DNA from: Hemerocallis citrina
Taxonomy: Eukaryota > Streptophyta > Magnoliopsida > Asparagales > Asphodelaceae
Direction of reading: 5' to 3'
Assembly (NCBI GenBank): GCA_017893485.1
Contig: CM030359.1
Coordinates: forward strand, 28,896,430-28,960,429
DNA: 64,000 nucleotides
The notes beneath the pieces are model-generated. The model worked only from the letters and a program-made list of their open reading frames with translations. It had not been told where the DNA came from and did no database searches. The translations under genes and the position numbers were made by a program. Numbering within the stretch: the first letter of the stretch is position 1; every line of letters starts with the position of its first letter. Positions 53,869 to 64,000 of this stretch are shown piece by piece.

Positions 53869-55548
53869 ATGGGTGAATTTTTTTTAAACCGAGTACCAAT
53901 GCAAGACAAATTCATTCCTAAGAATATTGAGAATCCTTCTTGCATTGCTTTTCAACCCAAAGTCACAGGGAATATGCATCTATCACCTCAATTACTCAGC
54001 ATGGTGCCCCACTTCTTTGGTAGAACAGACGAAGATCCGCATCTACATTTACAAGACTTATTTGATCTTTGCAGGACACAAAGCATCCAAGGGCTTACCT
54101 CTGAACAAATCAGGTTAATCTTGTTTCCTTTTTCTCTAAAACTTAACGCTAAGTTATGGTATAATTCTTTAGAACCAGGATCAATTAATTCATGGGAGCA
54201 ATTGGCAACAAAATTCTTGAAAGAGTTCTTTCCAGCCCAGAAAACCAGACAACTAAAAAGGGAGATTCTACTTTTCCAACAAAAAGATGGCGATTTGTTT
54301 TTCGAGGCGTGGAAGGACTTCAAAAACAAGCTTTTCAAGTGTCCTTTGCACAACATACCTAAGGATGATCAGGTACAATCATTCTATGAGGGTTTAAATT
54401 ACACTAACAAAGCAATTGTTGATGCAGCATGCAATGGAATGTTGATGAGGAAGAGTGCTGAGGAGGCCTTAGAGCTATTTGAAGAACTCAGCGAGAACTC
54501 ACAACAATTCTCAACAAGAAGGAGCATCTCAAGAAAACAGGGAGTATTCGAAATTTCTCATAATAATAACATGCAATTCGAAATGGAAACCATGAACAAA
54601 AAGATTGATATGCTTGTGAATTCAACAATGGGTGGTGTAAACAACCAACCAAAGGACATTTGTGCAATTTGTTTTCAATCTAACCATACAACTAATTCAT
54701 GTCCCATGTTTTCTTTCGCAGATCAGGAGCACACAAACTACGAAGAACAGGGAATGTACCCGCCCCAGAACAAATTTTTTTCAAACACGTATAACCCAGG
54801 GTGGCAAAACCATCAAGACAATCAATTTGCACCAGGGCATACGCAGCAATTCCAAGGTGGGAATGGGTATGATGAGCCAGCACAAGAACAGGAGAAGTTA
54901 AATTTTGAATCCACCATTCTTCAACTACTCCAACAGCAACAACAAACCAGTGATCAACAAAGACAGGCCATTCAAAAATTGGAATTTCAAATTGGCCAAA
55001 TTGCTACGGAGTTAAGTGAAAGAAAGGCAGGAGAATTTCCATCACAAACCATACCTAACCCTAGAGGACATGAACAGCTCCAATCAAGGACAACACTAGA
55101 AGAAGAGACTGAGTTTACAATGTTTGATGCACCACAATTTCCACACGATGATCATGAATGTTATAAAGTTGACGTGGTTCCGGAAATTTGCGACCAAACA
55201 TTTCAAGAAAATAGCGTTGATCCATTACAAGCAACAATTGCGCACCCTCCACCACTATCTCAAGTTGAAATGGAACACGACGACTGGAAGATTGCAGAGA
55301 CAGTACTTCACCATGGAACTCCAGAGTCCTATCCAGGTAAGCTTGCATCTGTATTTGAAGAGTTGGTATCTGATAACACTTGTGTTCTACAGGTTAAGTC
55401 GACTTATGAAGAGGACAAGTCGACTGATGAAACATACAAGTCGACTGAAGATCGTGACAAGTCGACTGCTCCTAGGACACCTGATGAGGAGCTAAAGCCA
55501 CTACATGAACACCTGAGGCCACTACTTGATTATTTGGGGAACATTTAG
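53869..55548 (+). CDS. gag: Athila-lineage Gag
   Basis: 559 residues from ATG 53869 (MGEFFLNRVPMQDKF). The frame is open upstream to about 53716, but only from a TTG, so the first ATG is preferred. Gag domain in the first third: MHLSPQLLSMVPHFFGRTDE, FPFSLKLNAKLWYNSLEPGS, WEQLATKFLKEFFPAQKT. A CCHC knuckle CAICFQSNHTTNSC is near residue 265. Gln-rich coiled segment FESTILQLLQQQQQTSDQQR follows. The C-terminus has four 7-residue repeats with KST (KSTYEED, KSTDETY, KSTEDRD, KSTAP), encoded by AGTCGACT every 21 bp (55397-55467). Intact, in line with recent activity. Confidence 0.9.
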   Translation: MGEFFLNRVPMQDKFIPKNIENPSCIAFQPKVTGNMHLSPQLLSMVPHFFGRTDEDPHLHLQDLFDLCRTQSIQGLTSEQIRLILFPFSLKLNAKLWYNSLEPGSINSWEQLATKFLKEFFPAQKTRQLKREILLFQQKDGDLFFEAWKDFKNKLFKCPLHNIPKDDQVQSFYEGLNYTNKAIVDAACNGMLMRKSAEEALELFEELSENSQQFSTRRSISRKQGVFEISHNNNMQFEMETMNKKIDMLVNSTMGGVNNQPKDICAICFQSNHTTNSCPMFSFADQEHTNYEEQGMYPPQNKFFSNTYNPGWQNHQDNQFAPGHTQQFQGGNGYDEPAQEQEKLNFESTILQLLQQQQQTSDQQRQAIQKLEFQIGQIATELSERKAGEFPSQTIPNPRGHEQLQSRTTLEEETEFTMFDAPQFPHDDHECYKVDVVPEICDQTFQENSVDPLQATIAHPPPLSQVEMEHDDWKIAETVLHHGTPESYPGKLASVFEELVSDNTCVLQVKSTYEEDKSTDETYKSTEDRDKSTAPRTPDEELKPLHEHLRPLLDYLGNI

Positions 55549-56489
55549 ACAGTACCTGTGACAGTTGCTACAAAATTCAAGATGAACAAAGAAGCAAGGC
55601 TGCAGGGAGTCTTGCAAAATCACAATGGTGCTTTAAGATGGACCATTGCTGATAAACTGATGTCAAGGTGGTACGGTCCATAAAATTGTTGCAAAGGTTT
55701 CCCCCACATGGAGCGTTGGCGAAAAATCAAACGTTCAAGGTGAATGGGCAGAGGGGGAGACCTTATAAGTCGATGAGTTGTGAGCCTTGAACCATTCAAT
55801 ACATTGCACAAACTCATCGAGTCTAGCTGAAGACAAGAAACACAGCGCTTATTGGGAGGCAACCCAATGTTTCAGGGAAGTATTTACACTTTCCTTTATT
55901 TGCTTTCAGTTATTCATTATTATTTTTCTTTGCGTTATTTTTATTTTTTCTCTCCTACCTAGATGTGACATATGCCTATTTTTACATTTTCTTTCGAACA
56001 TTGAGGACAATGTTCCATCTAAGTTTGGGGGTATTAGGGGTATTAGGGTTACTTTTAGAGTCTTTTGAATTTTTTTAGGGTAAACAATTTGTTATAAAGT
56101 AAGAGTAAGGATACTTATTTACTTTAGGATTGTTGAGTTTCATAATTCCCTACAAAAATTGTGTGCGTCATGCGATTATACATAATAAACAAATGTGATG
56201 CTTTTTCTGATAATTATTCCCTTCAAATCTAGTCCTAAATCGAGTTTAAGTAAATAGAGTGATACAATATATGTATATATATTTGAATAAAGTCAGTCTA
56301 CTCCAATGTTTTGAGGGCTTAGTAACTAGGGGTATTCATTACCAATGTTTACCTTTACGTCAAACGGCAACTTGAAATATGAGTATGCAAAGCACTTTAA
56401 TGTTTGTGACTTGTTGAGTAACCGGGTGGATACATCACAAATGTTTCGCATTCGCGTCAAAAGACAAGTGACAACTTTAAAGAAGAGAC

Positions 56490-56547
<58 letters not shown>

Positions 56548-56849
56548 AGTTTGCTACTGGATTTGTAGTAGAGAAAAGGGATAATCACAGACTGAGTAGA
56601 TGCATACTATAACTACATTAATCGCATGACAAATATGACTAAGTTTGGGATTTATGAAGAGACAATTGCACTAGAGAAAGTGGGTATGTTTAATTCTACT
56701 TTATCTGAAATTGTTTGTAGTTTTATATTTTTCATTTTGATGTCCACATAATAAGAAATCCTGGTGGTTGAATCTATTGTTATTATTATTCTCCCTATTC
56801 ATAATTCTAGTTTGCTTGAGGACAAGCAAAAGCTAAGTGTGGGGGTATT
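55549..56849 (+). other. Athila pol stub and 3' non-coding region
   Basis: Right after gag, PVTVATKFKMNKEARLQGVL and NGALRWTIADK are the start of the Athila RT region. They join directly to LMSRWYGP and, in other frames, to text resembling the end of integrase, so nearly all of pol is deleted at about 55655. Then come typical Athila 3' texts CTTATTGGGAGGCAACCCAA and CATTGAGGACAATGTTCC, a run of 51 A (56493-56543), and the purine tract TAAGTGTGGGGGTAT before the LTR. Confidence 0.8.
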
Positions 56850-58504
56850 TGATGAACACAATATTATTCACATTTTAGAGCAATAATCTTATTGTAAATG
56901 CACATTTAAAAGCTCTATATGTGGTATTTATGCTTCTTTTCTCTTTTTCTGCAGGAAACAGCCTATAAACAGCAAAACGAAGCAAATTCAGGATGATACA
57001 CAGGAAACTGAAGAGGCAGTCGACTGGTCATGATAACAGGCGACTGGACAGAGGAAATCAAGTTTTACACAGCTGCTCGGCCAAGTCGACTGTTCCCAAA
57101 ACATCAGTCGACTGGGCGAATGAATCACGAAAGTACGGAAGTCTCGACACAGTCGACTTACTCCCAAAAGCAGTCGACTGATAGGCGGCGGAATAAACAG
57201 ATGAGATATTCGAAGATTCACCTGCATCTAATTTCACATCTATTTGAATCCAGATTTATGCAAATCAAATCTAGAGACTGGGGGTTTCCAAGTGGACGTG
57301 GTAAACAGATAAGGAAGGAAAGGAGAAAAGAGGAAGATATTAATCATCAAATCAAATAAAGAAGGATCTTCCTTAAAAAGTGGAAACCCTAATTCTCAGC
57401 CGTACTCTATAAATATCAGAAGAGATCGACTTAGAGAGATATCTCGTGGACGCAACTTAATCAGAGAGTTCCCAACCATCAAGTCATCAACCCGTGCTTC
57501 ACTCCATCAACATCGAAGAGGGAGAGAGAAGATCCAGCAACCAGAAGGCAGTCGACTGTGTGACAGACAGTCGACCATATTGCCGGAATTCATTAGTTTA
57601 TTTCTTCTTCTCTCTTTATTCTTTTATGTTGATCATGTATTTGAACTTGTTAAGCAATAAAAGTATTATTATGTGGAACTAATTTCATAGTTGGGTAGAT
57701 CGAAACCATAGTTATGTAGTGCTATATTCTTCTGAGATCTTCTAATTACTTATTGATTGAATCTGGTTGAATTGACATAGATTAATGATCATCAAACTTG
57801 GATCTTGAAGTCTGAGAGCAGTCGACTGAAGTGAGAGCCAGTCGACTGACATACAGCACGTGAGAATATCAAGTTTATGTTATCATTTATCTAAATCTGT
57901 TATATGAAGCATATTGAGACGACCGAATCTCGTGCCCATAATTTGTAACAAAGGAATCTTTAGGGGTTCTTGGTTCAATCAACTTAGAGGATCTAGATCT
58001 GATACCAATTTCTAGAACTTTAAGTGTTTGTTCGTTTCCACTGTTCTGATGTTTTCTCTGAGTATAACTTAGTAGATACCCTGCTAGATACTTATGGAAA
58101 GAAACGAATTAGAGTAGATACCATGCCTAATTCTTGGCTTAGGGAAACAATACTTTAAGGAGTAGATACCATGCCCTTGAAGTGAACAACATGAGTAATT
58201 GGAAGTAAATTCAGAAGGCAAATTAGCATTACTAACTATTGGTGGAGATTAACAACCCAACTATTCAAGATATATTTGTGATTCAACACCTTTCATCTTA
58301 GTTTTAATCTTTTAGTTCTTTTAGAATATTATGACAACTTTTATTCATTTTTATTATTAGTTTTATTGATTAGTAAGTTGAAGTCTACAATCTCTGTGGG
58401 ATCGACCCTTGCTATTACTACGATTCGATTCGTGCACTTGCGAGGTTTTTTATAATTTGTGTCTAGTTTATCTATTAATTTAGGTAGCTAGATTTCCAAC
58501 AACA
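56850..58504 (+). repeat. 3' LTR of the Athila-lineage element
   Basis: Almost identical to 51960-53614, offset 4890 bp. Same palindrome pairs (57018/57038, 57084/57106, 57151/57172, 57550/57569, 57820/57840). Confidence 0.93.
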
Positions 58505-59267
58505 AATATCGAGCATCTGATGAAGTACCACAAAGGTGCCTAACACCCTCTAGTCGAAGTAGGTTTCAATTTCCAATAAGGCTGTTATTTACAAACTAGC
58601 CAAAGCATGTAATAACGACTAGCACCATCGAGATAGCCACTTAGTGTTTATTTCAATAAAACTTAGCTTTCTTCTTATAAAGATAATTGCACTGGCCTCA
58701 TATCTATCCACCTGAGTCACATCTACAACGCGTTAAACAGCAAGTTCGGAGTCCAGCTTGCCCCGAAGGGCTGCTCCCACAACTTTCTAGGAACAAACAA
58801 CAAGTTTGGAGTACAACACTTGGTTTGATGCTGCTTTAGCCTCTTGCAAGCAAGCAAGTGCAAAGCAAGGCTCGTCATTCTGAATTGCTCCTACAACTCA
58901 TTAAAAACTCTTAAACATCAAGTTTGGAGTCCAACACTTGGCTCGACGCTGCTTTAGCAGCTAGCAAGCAAGCAAGCTTGGAGCGGGGCTCGCCATTTGA
59001 AATTGCTCATACAACTCGTTGATAACTCGTAAGTAGCAGATGCGGAGTCCAAACTGCTCCTAGCGGGTTCGAGGCTCGACTCGCCTCTCTAGTTGCTCCT
59101 ACAACTTGTTAACTCACTCAACAACTGGTTCAGAATTCATAATCATGGCTTGAAATCGCTCTCACAACCTGCAACTGCAAGTATGTGGGTTTGGGGTTCG
59201 AAATGACCATTCGAACTACTTCTAAAATGTGTTAACTTTCCAACAAGCAAGTTTGGTGACTATCTCT
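58505..59267 (+). repeat. Tat element tail with degenerate tandem repeats
   Basis: After the end of the interrupted frame, non-coding DNA. From about 58740, three to four degenerate units of about 110-130 bp follow, marked by CAAGTTTGGAGTCCAACACTTG, GACGCTGCTTTAGC, GCAAGCAAGCAAG and TTGCTCCTACAACTC. No gene. Tandem repeats in untranslated tails are known from Tat/Ogre elements. Confidence 0.6.
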
Positions 59268-59391
59268 TGTAATACCCTAATTTTCGTTTATGAAAATTAT
59301 TATTTTGTATTATTATTTTTGTACGTATTGTGCACGTGCAATCTTGTGATATAAACTTTTATAATTATTTTCATTACATAGACAAATGAGT

Positions 59392-59427
<36 letters not shown>

Positions 59428-59836
59428 TTTTCCATTATTTTTATTAAAGCCTATTTTAAACAAACATAAGTATTCCTTTATTTTAAGCCCAAAATTAATT
59501 TATTTTAAGCTAATTTGGCCCATTAAATAAAAGCCCATGAGTTTATTCTCTTTTTTATTACAACTTGTAGCGCAGACAATTTTTATAGATTTTTTTATAA
59601 TAAATAAAATGTACAACTTTTAAAATGGGGGACTATTGGAGACATGTGCATTTCACGTGCACGTGTTTTGTGCACCATGTGAGGCCGGATGGGATTAGGA
59701 GGGAAAAGAAGAGAGTGGAGTTTGTGGGAGGTGGTTTTTGTGATCATGGTTGGTTACTACAACTTCCCCTTGAATCCTAGCCTTTGTTTCTTAACTCCTA
59801 GATCAATCCTAGCCCTCTATTTGTCCCAAAATTTAG

Positions 59837-59844
59837 TATAAATA
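59837..59844 (+). promoter_or_regulatory. TATA box, Tekay 2 LTR
   Basis: ATTTAGTATAAATACCCCCC, the same core promoter as in element 1. Confidence 0.7.
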
Positions 59845-60780
59845 CCCCCCCTAGCCTAGTTATTCTTGCACTCTTCATTCTCCAAACCTATAGTGGAAGA
59901 ATACAATTAATAGTAGTGGATTATTAGTAGGAAGTGAGAATAAAAGATTGAGAGAGAGGGATTTGTGTGTGCTTGCATCAAGGAGGCTGGCTACATCACC
60001 ATTAGGAGGGCTCGGGTTGCACTTTAGAGGCTCGGGTTGCACATCAAGCAAGGAGGAGGAGTACTCGTTTGGCAAGCTCAATCTAGGAGGAGAAGGACTC
60101 TTTCGTTTAGGAGGTGTTGTGTGATTTTTTCTCTCCAAATAAGATGGGTGGTTTTCTATATTTCTAATTTAGATGCCATGTTAGGAGTGGTTGAAATGAT
60201 AATGCATGAAAGAAACTAATAAGAGTACACTTAATTGGAAAAATAGACTTGCTAGTTGATTAAATTAATGCTTGATAGAATGTATGTTAACCTGTCATGA
60301 ATCTTAATTTTGTGTGCGAATTGTTTGTAGTTATGGAAATATTGAATTGGGATTGTTGATAATGCAAAATTAAGTATAAAATGCTAGTAGATGAAATTAT
60401 TCTTTTATGTGCTAAATGGACCATCGTGATATTGTTACGAATGAATGAAATTATCCTATGCATTTGGGTTTATGAAAGAGGGAAAAACAGGGAACTATAT
60501 TTATAATGTGAATTTTTTTATACCAATTTGTATTTGAGAAATGTCAAATTTGAATTATGAAAAGAGTAGTATGAGTATTTAAATTATTGTATGAGAAATG
60601 TGTATTAAATTACTAAAAAATTATTTTAAAAATACTGGAGTGTTAATTTAAATCAAAATATACATTCTGGAGATTTACAGGATTTTTAGTGCAAGCAAAA
60701 CAAAAATAAGAGCTTTTGAACATCGAAATGTTCTAATGAAACAGAGAGTCGAATTAAATAAAATTCCAGTTATAGTTGTG

Positions 60781-60880
60781 ACAACCTGAGCCTATAGCTC
60801 AAGTGGTCGGTGAGCCCTTTAGCGCTACAGTAGCGCGGGCGTGTTGTCTCGAGGTCGCTGGTTCGATACCTGTGTCCACC
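60781..60880 (+). other. tRNA-like module I in Tekay 2 LTR
   Basis: A box TAGCTCAAGTGG (60795-60806) and B box GGTTCGATACC (60860-60870), both near-perfect matches to tRNA gene internal promoters. A D-stem can form (GCTC with GAGC). GTCCACCA follows the B box. The 5' and 3' acceptor halves do not pair. Confidence 0.68.
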
Positions 60881-60959
60881 ATTCTTTTGTGTGCGTTTTT
60901 TAAAAAAAATTAACCCAGATTCGAACAGAGAGTATAAAACTCTATGTCTCCTCTTCATA

Positions 60960-61045
60960 TCGCTGAGCGCAAACAGCCAGTTGGCTAGTGTGTGCGGCTG
61001 ACTTCTTAAAGGTTGCGGGTTTGATTCTGGTGTAGGCCAGGATTT
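60960..61045 (+). other. tRNA-like module II in Tekay 2 LTR
   Basis: A-box-like TTGGCTAGTGTG (60981) and B-box-like GGGTTTGATTCTGG (61017). More degenerate than module I but at the same position as in element 1. Confidence 0.5.
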
Positions 61046-62613
61046 TTATTTTTGTGTAAAATCAATTTTTGGGGGTTCTCTTGATGTGTAAAAATTCCGA
61101 AAAAATACCGTTATTATTCTAAAATCATATACGACTTATGAAAATTAATTGGGAGTTATTGGAATGAAATAAAGTGTATTTTGGAAGTAAAACTGTATTC
61201 GAAACTATGGTTTCATACTCGTAAAATTTCATAAAAATGCATGTTTTTACGAGGTGATTAAGATAAGTATTAAAAAGTAAAATTGATGGAAAGAAAATAT
61301 AAATGTAAATTTTGTATGGATTATTTTGCTAAAGAGTAGCGTGACAATGGTGATTTTGTGAATATTCACTTTGACTAAATGTTTCGTAAGATGATTTTAA
61401 TGTGGAAATAAATGTTGGTTATGGAATGCATGATTTAGAATTGAACTCCATGTATGATTATTGATTCATGAAAAGATTGGAAATCATGTAATTGAAAAAG
61501 AGAAATGTTCTTGAGTATGACAACTCAGATATGTGAATTTGTGAATTGAAATTGAAAATTAGGGTGTAGCCAAAACTCACACCGGCAAGTGAAAAGTGAT
61601 GAGATATGATAATTGAAAGTGAAAGGACCAAGTTTGGGTCATTATGAAATGAAAGAAATAAGACCGGTATTGGTGAGAGGGCTGACTCTAAGAGATTGAT
61701 TTTGTTCACGATTTCATTAAATTAAGAATTAGTACATAGTGAAGAGGTGATGAAAGTGAGAGAAAAACACAAGTATGAGGGCCTCGAGTCTACGATGTGG
61801 GTGTGATTCACAGTTTGTCTTCACGATACGTCGTGACATGACGTAGGCACTACTCCAGAATTATCAGGATCTTAGCGACGCTTGTGGGGTGTTTGGTGAC
61901 TGCGAGAGGATCGTGTTCCATGAAGGAGGCTGAATTGTCCATAAGTTGTCTTCACGATGCGTCGTGACATGACGTGGGATTCCCCTCCAGTGTTTCTGTA
62001 CATGAGCTCGTACTCATAGGACATCTAGGATACTTACCGTAGTTACAGTAGTAGATTAAGTCATGACGAGGGATTGAACCCTACAAGATGAAGAACGATT
62101 AAGAGGCTTGCCCTCGGACCTATGTGGTATGGAATGAATAGAATCCGAACAAGTGCGCATTAGTGTCATATAATATAAATAACTGCATTAAGGACTAAGT
62201 GCACAATCACAACACGACATCAATAGGATATTCCCCTTAGTTGATATGTGAACAAGTTTGTGATTGTTAAATATGGAAAACCAATTATACTGTTTCCGGC
62301 ATAGAGAGGATGGCCGTGTATAATATTCTTCGGTTGAATAAACTGACATACCCACAGTTTTGTATGCAGGATAAATGGCATGATAAAGATTAAAGAAGAA
62401 CTGATGCTTAGAGATTATTCAAATGTTGTTGTAATTTCATCTATATAAATATTGTAATTTTGCTTCCGCTGTAAAATGTAAGTGTAAAGATTTCTTGTAA
62501 CTCTGATGTAAAGTGAAAAGTTTTAAATTCCTTGTAAAATTGTACGAAAGAAGTGTAAAGATCCTGTGGAATCTCGAATTCGATTGTATTTTGGAATTCG
62601 GGATGTTACAGAG

Positions 62614-62625
62614 TGGTATCAGAGC
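62614..62625 (+). other. Primer binding site, initiator tRNA-Met type (Tekay 2)
   Basis: TGGTATCAGAGC, three bases after the LTR end. Confidence 0.88.
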
Positions 62626-62768
62626 CCCGCTTCACAATAGTACAAATTTATAAGGAATGACACCCTAGAAGTGGACGTTAGAGTGTGTGTTGAGTCTAGA
62701 GATTTAAATGTAAGTCACTTACATTTGTGTTGCTCTATGATTAATGCTACTTTCTCTCTATTTCTAAG

Positions 62769-63184
62769 ATGGCTGATCACTTCGACCCTGCTAAAGATGA
62801 CAATTGGCATATCATAGAGGAAGACTACTATCCTGGACAAGCAGATTCCGAGGAAGAGTACTACCCAGGGCAAGCAGACTCCAACGGAGAGGAATGGCCT
62901 GAGTCCCGAGAGATCACTCCACCTCCGAATTCATCTGATGATTCTTCTGACGAAGAGGAACCAGTTCCGGGAAATCTCATCGTGTCTGTTCAGAGGCAGG
63001 TAGAGACTTTACGGGAGAGAGTCGGACTATTGGAGGCTCAGTTGGCAAAGTGCAAGGATGATTTTGCAATTCTCAGTCATCGTGTATGGGAACTCGAGAA
63101 GAGGAAGAACATGACCGATGTATAGAAGAAGTTGAAGAACTATGGGGAGAGCTTCGTGAAGCCAAGAGGAGCCGTAGGAGTTAG
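62769..63184 (+). pseudogene. Extra ORF upstream of gag in Tekay element 2, frameshifted
   Basis: Open from MADHFDPAKDDNWHIIEED to a stop at 63125 (118 residues). A small indel near 63120 shifts the frame; the conserved tail EELWGELREAKRSRRS then runs to a stop at 63184. Same architecture as 47463-47038: acidic, doubled PGQADS, EEWPESREITPPP, Ser/Asp/Glu tract, leucine-heptad coiled coil RERVGLLEAQLAKC. Conservation of both halves between diverged elements suggests it was a real protein. Confidence 0.75.
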
Positions 63185-63328
63185 ACCGTTGTATCATCTA
63201 CTGCTTTCATTTTGATGTCAGAAATGTTTTAAATTCGAATGTATAAAGTTTGAAATTCAATTAAATGGAAAAGTTGATTTATAGTTCATGTTTATACTTC
63301 GAATTTAACGGATCTTTTGCATCAGAAT

Positions 63329-64000
63329 ATGGCTGGAAGACGAGCTCGAAGTGGTGAAGGTTTGGACTTGGAAATGGAACTAGCGAGGGTCTATAAGACA
63401 CTCAATGCTGTTGCCATGAATCAGAATCAGGGAAGGGTGCCTGCGAATCCAGTACCCGAAGTAATCAAACTCGTGGAATCATTTAAACGAATGAAACCAC
63501 CGGTGTTTGAAGGAAAGTCAGACCCTGACACGGCTGATAACTGAATTCGGCAAGTAGAGACTATCTTTGAAGTTTTGGAAACTCCGGAGGGCAGCAAGGT
63601 GAAGTTGGTGACTCTGCAATTCGAGAAGGATGCGGCTGTGTGGTGGCAGTCGATGAAACGGACGATGGGAGGTTTGGTTCTTGACTGGGAGGAATTTTTG
63701 GAGGAATTCTGCAGTCATTATTTTTCTTCAGACGTCCACGAGAAGAAGGCCATGAAGTTTCTGTCGCTGCAACAAGGTGGCATGTCAGTTAGGGAGTATG
63801 AGACTAAATTTACTCAGCTCTCAAGGAACGCTCCCGAATTGGTGATGGATGAAGCGAAGAAGGCTCGTAAGTTCAAGCATGGTTTGAGACCGAGCCTGAG
63901 ATCCAGGATGATACCCCTCGGTATCAGAAGGTTTGACAAGTTGGTCAAACGAGCGGCAGCCACGGAAGCAGACATGGAGCAGTTTCATGTTGTTCAGAAT
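63329..64000 (+). pseudogene. gag: Tekay element 2 gag, partial
   Basis: Start MAGRRARSGEGLDLEMELAR at 63329, preceded by TTTTGCATCAGAAT as in element 1. Stop TGA at 63542 replaces the tryptophan of the first element (TADN-stop-IRQVETIF). The reading continues through FEKDAAVWWQSMKR and LSLQQGGMSVREY to the window end. Gag domain without the zinc knuckle, which would lie beyond 64000. Confidence 0.85.

Larger units (their letters stand above)
51960..58504 (+). mobile_element. Non-autonomous Athila-lineage Ty3/gypsy element (gag only)
   Basis: Two 1655-bp LTRs (51960-53614 and 56850-58504) with a perfect 5-bp duplication AATAT (51955-51959 and 58505-58509). The primer site TGGCGCCGTTGCCGGGGA follows the 5' LTR, as in Athila elements. 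Internal part: leader, one gag ORF (53869-55548), a stub where most of pol is deleted, and a long 3' non-coding part ending in the tract GTGTGGGGGTAT. LTRs differ at only a few sites by eye (for example 52099 T versus 56989 C, and 53402 versus 58292), so the insertion is very recent. Pol must come from another element. Confidence 0.95.
36691..59267 (+). mobile_element. Decayed Tat-lineage Ty3/gypsy retrotransposon, host of two nested elements
   Basis: A 700-bp 5' LTR (36691-37390), a primer-site-like TTGGCGCTGTCTGTG, a gag region (37747-39026), then, after a Tekay insertion (39027-51016), the gag end and protease (51017-51959), then an Athila insertion (51960-58504) and non-coding tail (58505-59267). 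The downstream end is cut by a second Tekay element at 59268, so the 3' LTR is not in view. No reverse transcriptase or integrase of this element is seen. Gag and protease style fit the Tat/Ogre group. Confidence 0.75.
59268..62610 (+). repeat. 5' LTR of Tekay element 2
   Basis: TGTAATACCCTAATTTTCG...GGATGTTACA. Landmarks shared with element 1: CACGTG near 59333 and 59656, TATA box at 59837, tRNA-like modules at 60781-61045, and a GC-richer block near 61780-62340 (for example CGAGGGATTGAACCCTACAA) close to the LTR end. A TA microsatellite lies at about 59396-59424. Confidence 0.88.
59268..64000 (+). mobile_element. Second Tekay-lineage chromovirus, 5' part (continues past window)
   Basis: It starts with a 3343-bp LTR (59268-62610), then an initiator-Met primer site, the extra ORF (62769) and gag (63329 on), in the same order as element 1 and clearly homologous but diverged. 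In-frame defects in both ORFs suggest an older, dead copy. The downstream half and the other LTR lie outside the window. It is inserted in the Tat element tail. Confidence 0.9.

Noticed and set aside
55397..55467. CRISPR-like array (four repeats every 21 bp)
   Set aside because: The repeats are in frame in gag, spacers are too short and this is a plant nuclear retrotransposon.
60781..61045. Functional tRNA genes
   Set aside because: A and B boxes are good, but acceptor stems do not pair and the anticodon arm is not convincing; kept as tRNA-like modules only.

Overview
This is nuclear DNA from a flowering plant, probably a eudicot; I cannot name the species. The evidence is one host gene with many introns and GT-AG splice sites, plant-type LTR retrotransposons (Tekay, Athila and Tat lineages, with initiator tRNA-Met and GGCGCC-type primer sites), plant L1-type LINEs, a Mutator-like element carrying a plant mobile domain gene, Helitrons with TC...CTAG ends, and Stowaway, PIF/Harbinger, hAT and Mutator MITEs. 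The window is AT-rich and mostly transposon-derived. No rRNA gene, functional tRNA gene, CRISPR array or bacterial operon was seen.

Layout. 1-1704: a mini-Helitron, intergenic DNA and a PIF/Harbinger MITE. 1871-20166: one old L1-type LINE split by five later insertions: a 1.4-kb TIR element, a hAT MITE, a solo LTR, a second hAT MITE and, in its 3' UTR, an 8.5-kb Mutator-like element (11588-20091). The latter has ~500-bp TIRs, a dead transposase, an antisense plant-mobile-domain gene and a Copia-like solo LTR. Removing the insertions leaves about 7.1 kb, a normal full-length LINE. 20619-21271: another MITE.

21602-30218 (minus strand) is the only convincing host gene. It encodes NOP53/SMO4 (human GLTSCR2), a 60S ribosome biogenesis factor, in 11 coding exons giving 356 residues. 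Four MITEs and a Helitron lie in its introns. A recent 414-bp duplication of exon 1 plus 5' UTR, with a 1.28-kb insertion between the copies, gives the gene two nearly identical first exons.

32122-36565: a PIF MITE, Helitrons (some back to back or in tandem), a Mutator MITE and a 5'-truncated LINE with an 18-bp target duplication. 36691-59267: a decayed Tat-lineage Ty3/gypsy element holding two younger insertions, a Tekay chromovirus (39027-51016, minus strand, 3.4-kb LTRs) and a gag-only Athila derivative (51960-58504) with nearly identical LTRs. A second Tekay element (59268 to the window end, plus strand) is inserted in the Tat tail.

The most unusual signals are: (1) 30-bp composite modules made of two GTCGAC-centred palindromes 19-22 bp apart, repeated through the Athila LTRs, leader and gag 3' end and also present in the unrelated Copia-like solo LTR; (2) two tandem tRNA-like A-box/B-box modules inside the Tekay LTRs, kept in two diverged elements; (3) an extra acidic coiled-coil ORF before gag, shared by both Tekay elements; (4) the duplicated NOP53 first exon; (5) the array of roughly 24-bp hairpins in the TIRs and interior of the Mutator-like element.
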